Shown piece by piece: positions 4,238 through 5,197 of a DNA stretch of 5,197 nucleotides; the stretch's first letter is position 1; every line of letters starts with the position of its first letter. This DNA comes from Candidatus Bathyarchaeota archaeon (GTDB lineage Archaea; Thermoproteota; Bathyarchaeia; 40CM-2-53-6; FEN-987). A program made the position numbers and the translations under genes. The stretch spans positions 620 through 5,816 of the forward strand of contig PMBQ01000234.1 in assembly GCA_003152955.1 (NCBI GenBank). The letters run 5' to 3'. The notes under the pieces are model-generated. The model saw only the letters and a list, made by a program, of their open reading frames with translations. It searched no databases and was not told where the DNA came from.

Positions 4238-5197
4238 TTAGAATTCTGGGATTTCTTCGAGGAGCATTCCTTCAATTAAGACCGGTTGAAGTTTAGCCAC
4301 TAGTGAATAGGCTTCCTCGAGCTTCGTCTGTCTTTCGGCGTAGATGTCGAGGATTGGTTCACCCTTAGTAACATTGTGGCCTCTCTTTAGGTAGAGCACT
4401 ACTCCTGATCCTCTTTCGCTAGGCGCACCAGTCGCTCTTGCGATCTGGTTGATGGCTGCATTTGAAACATGTGTTGCGTAACCGTCGGTCGGAGCGGTTA
4501 TTGTCTGCTTGTGTGTCCCCACGGGGATCTCCCCCGATTTGATATTCCGATCTCCGCCCTGTGCTTCGATTATCTCCTTCATCTTCTGCAAAGCGCGCCC
4601 GCTTTGGAGAATTTCCTTTGCCATTTCTTGACCGTTGTTTTTGGGTGCTTTTCCTGCCATCTCAAGCAACATGCCTGCTAGAGCAGTAGATTTCTCAACA
4701 AGACTGGTGGGGCCGGTTCCCTCAAGTGTTTGAAGGGCCTCCCTAGCCTCAAGTGCCGGTCCAACCGCATGACCCACGGGTTGTCCTCCGTAAGTGACTC
4801 CGCACCTTATCTTGATCCCCAATTTTACTCCAAGATCAATGAACCTATTTCCCAGACGACGAGCTTCCTCGGATGTTGCAATCTTCGCACCTTCCCCGGT
4901 CGGAATGTCAAGCACTAGGAAGTCAGTGCCGACAGCGAGCTTTTTCGCTAGAATACTCGCGATCATTTGAGGTTCAGGATCGAGCTGAAGAGAATATTCG
5001 ACAGTGATGAAGGCGTCGTCGGCTGGGGCTAGACTCAAACCGCCGCCCCAGATTATTGCTCCGTTGATCTTCGAGGCTATCCTCTTGAGTTCTTGCGCGG
5101 AGAATTCTACAGGCGCTAATATGCTCATAGTATCCGCTGTTCCAGAAGGGCTTGTAATCGCTCTACTGCTCGTCTTGGGAATCAGCAGGCCTGAGGC
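4238..5197 (-). CDS. deoA: AMP phosphorylase (thymidine phosphorylase family), C-terminal 319 residues, N-terminus outside window
   Basis: AMP phosphorylase splits AMP (and CMP, UMP) with phosphate into the base and ribose-1,5-bisphosphate, the entry to the archaeal nucleotide salvage route through ribose-1,5-bisphosphate isomerase and form III RubisCO. The frame stays open to the right edge: upstream of the internal ATG at 5128 it reads KTSSRAITSPSGTADT (fragment residues 8-23), the phosphate/substrate loop of the family, so ATG 5128 is not the start. Then come GGGLSLAPADD (51-61), whose LAPADD form is typical of the archaeal AMP enzyme rather than bacterial thymidine phosphorylase; ASILAKK (80-86) with the base-contacting Ser/Lys; GVTYGGQPVGHAVGPALEARE; and the C-terminal domain ending IEGMLLEEIPEF. 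Full archaeal enzymes are about 500 residues, so roughly 180 are missing. A small oddity: ADTM is followed by Ser where Glu is usual. It lies upstream of the DUF6659-like gene. Confidence 0.9.
   Translation of the reverse strand, partial: ASGLLIPKTSSRAITSPSGTADTMSILAPVEFSAQELKRIASKINGAIIWGGGLSLAPADDAFITVEYSLQLDPEPQMIASILAKKLAVGTDFLVLDIPTGEGAKIATSEEARRLGNRFIDLGVKLGIKIRCGVTYGGQPVGHAVGPALEAREALQTLEGTGPTSLVEKSTALAGMLLEMAGKAPKNNGQEMAKEILQSGRALQKMKEIIEAQGGDRNIKSGEIPVGTHKQTITAPTDGYATHVSNAAINQIARATGAPSERGSGVVLYLKRGHNVTKGEPILDIYAERQTKLEEAYSLVAKLQPVLIEGMLLEEIPEF

Noticed and set aside
3838..4241. Plus-strand frames opposite the DUF6659-like gene
   Set aside because: The minus-strand product has coherent strand/helix patterning and family resemblance; the plus-strand products look like shadows.
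4988..5000. GTGATGA resembling a C box of a C/D guide RNA
   Set aside because: It is antisense to the AMP phosphorylase gene and I see no matching D box (CTGA) at a suitable distance.
5126..5128. ATG as the start of AMP phosphorylase
   Set aside because: The frame continues upstream into the conserved KTSSRAITSPSGTADT loop, so this is an internal methionine.

Overview
The window reads as a piece of an archaeal chromosome, most likely from the TACK group and probably a Nitrososphaeria/Thaumarchaeota-like lineage. The reasons are a ribosomal protein L38e gene (known from eukaryotes and some archaea, not bacteria), an archaeal-type AMP phosphorylase, a small protein resembling the thaumarchaeal DUF6659 family, a DUF5679 zinc ribbon, a ParB/SerK-like free serine kinase homologue, TATA-like boxes about 20-45 bp ahead of several starts, and T-tract terminators. 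The lineage is an inference from gene content. Composition looks even and I see no insertion sequence, tRNA, rRNA, CRISPR array or phage gene.

Layout. Positions 1-329 (minus) hold the N-terminal 109 residues of LarE, cut by the window edge. LarB follows, divergently, at 377-1237 (plus). A malate dehydrogenase at 1230-2192 (minus) converges on LarB, and the two genes share 8 bp at their ends. A 194-bp divergent promoter region (2193-2386) with interleaved inverted repeats leads to a 48-residue zinc ribbon (2387-2533, plus, TTG start). It is followed by a T-tract terminator, a ParB/SerK-like gene (2680-3525, plus) and ribosomal protein L38e (3577-3771, plus). On the minus strand, the C-terminal two thirds or so of AMP phosphorylase (4238-5197, running off the right edge) lies upstream of a DUF6659-like gene (3831-4172). 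The latter converges on L38e across a 59-bp spacer with a likely two-way terminator.

How the genes fit together. LarB and LarE catalyse the first and the sulfur-inserting steps of nickel-pincer nucleotide (NPN) cofactor synthesis, the cofactor of LarA-type 2-hydroxyacid racemases and epimerases. The neighbouring dehydrogenase has the arginine that favours malate over lactate, so a hydroxyacid (possibly D-/L-malate) theme is a reasonable guess, although neither LarC nor LarA is in view. The ParB/SerK-like protein would make O-phosphoserine for cysteine synthesis, and AMP phosphorylase would feed nucleotide ribose into ribose-1,5-bisphosphate. The rest is housekeeping (L38e) or of unknown function. 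I found no convincing new multi-gene system. The points most worth checking are the LarB/LarE/malate dehydrogenase neighbourhood, the single TATA-like element between larE and larB, and the nested repeats ahead of mdh.
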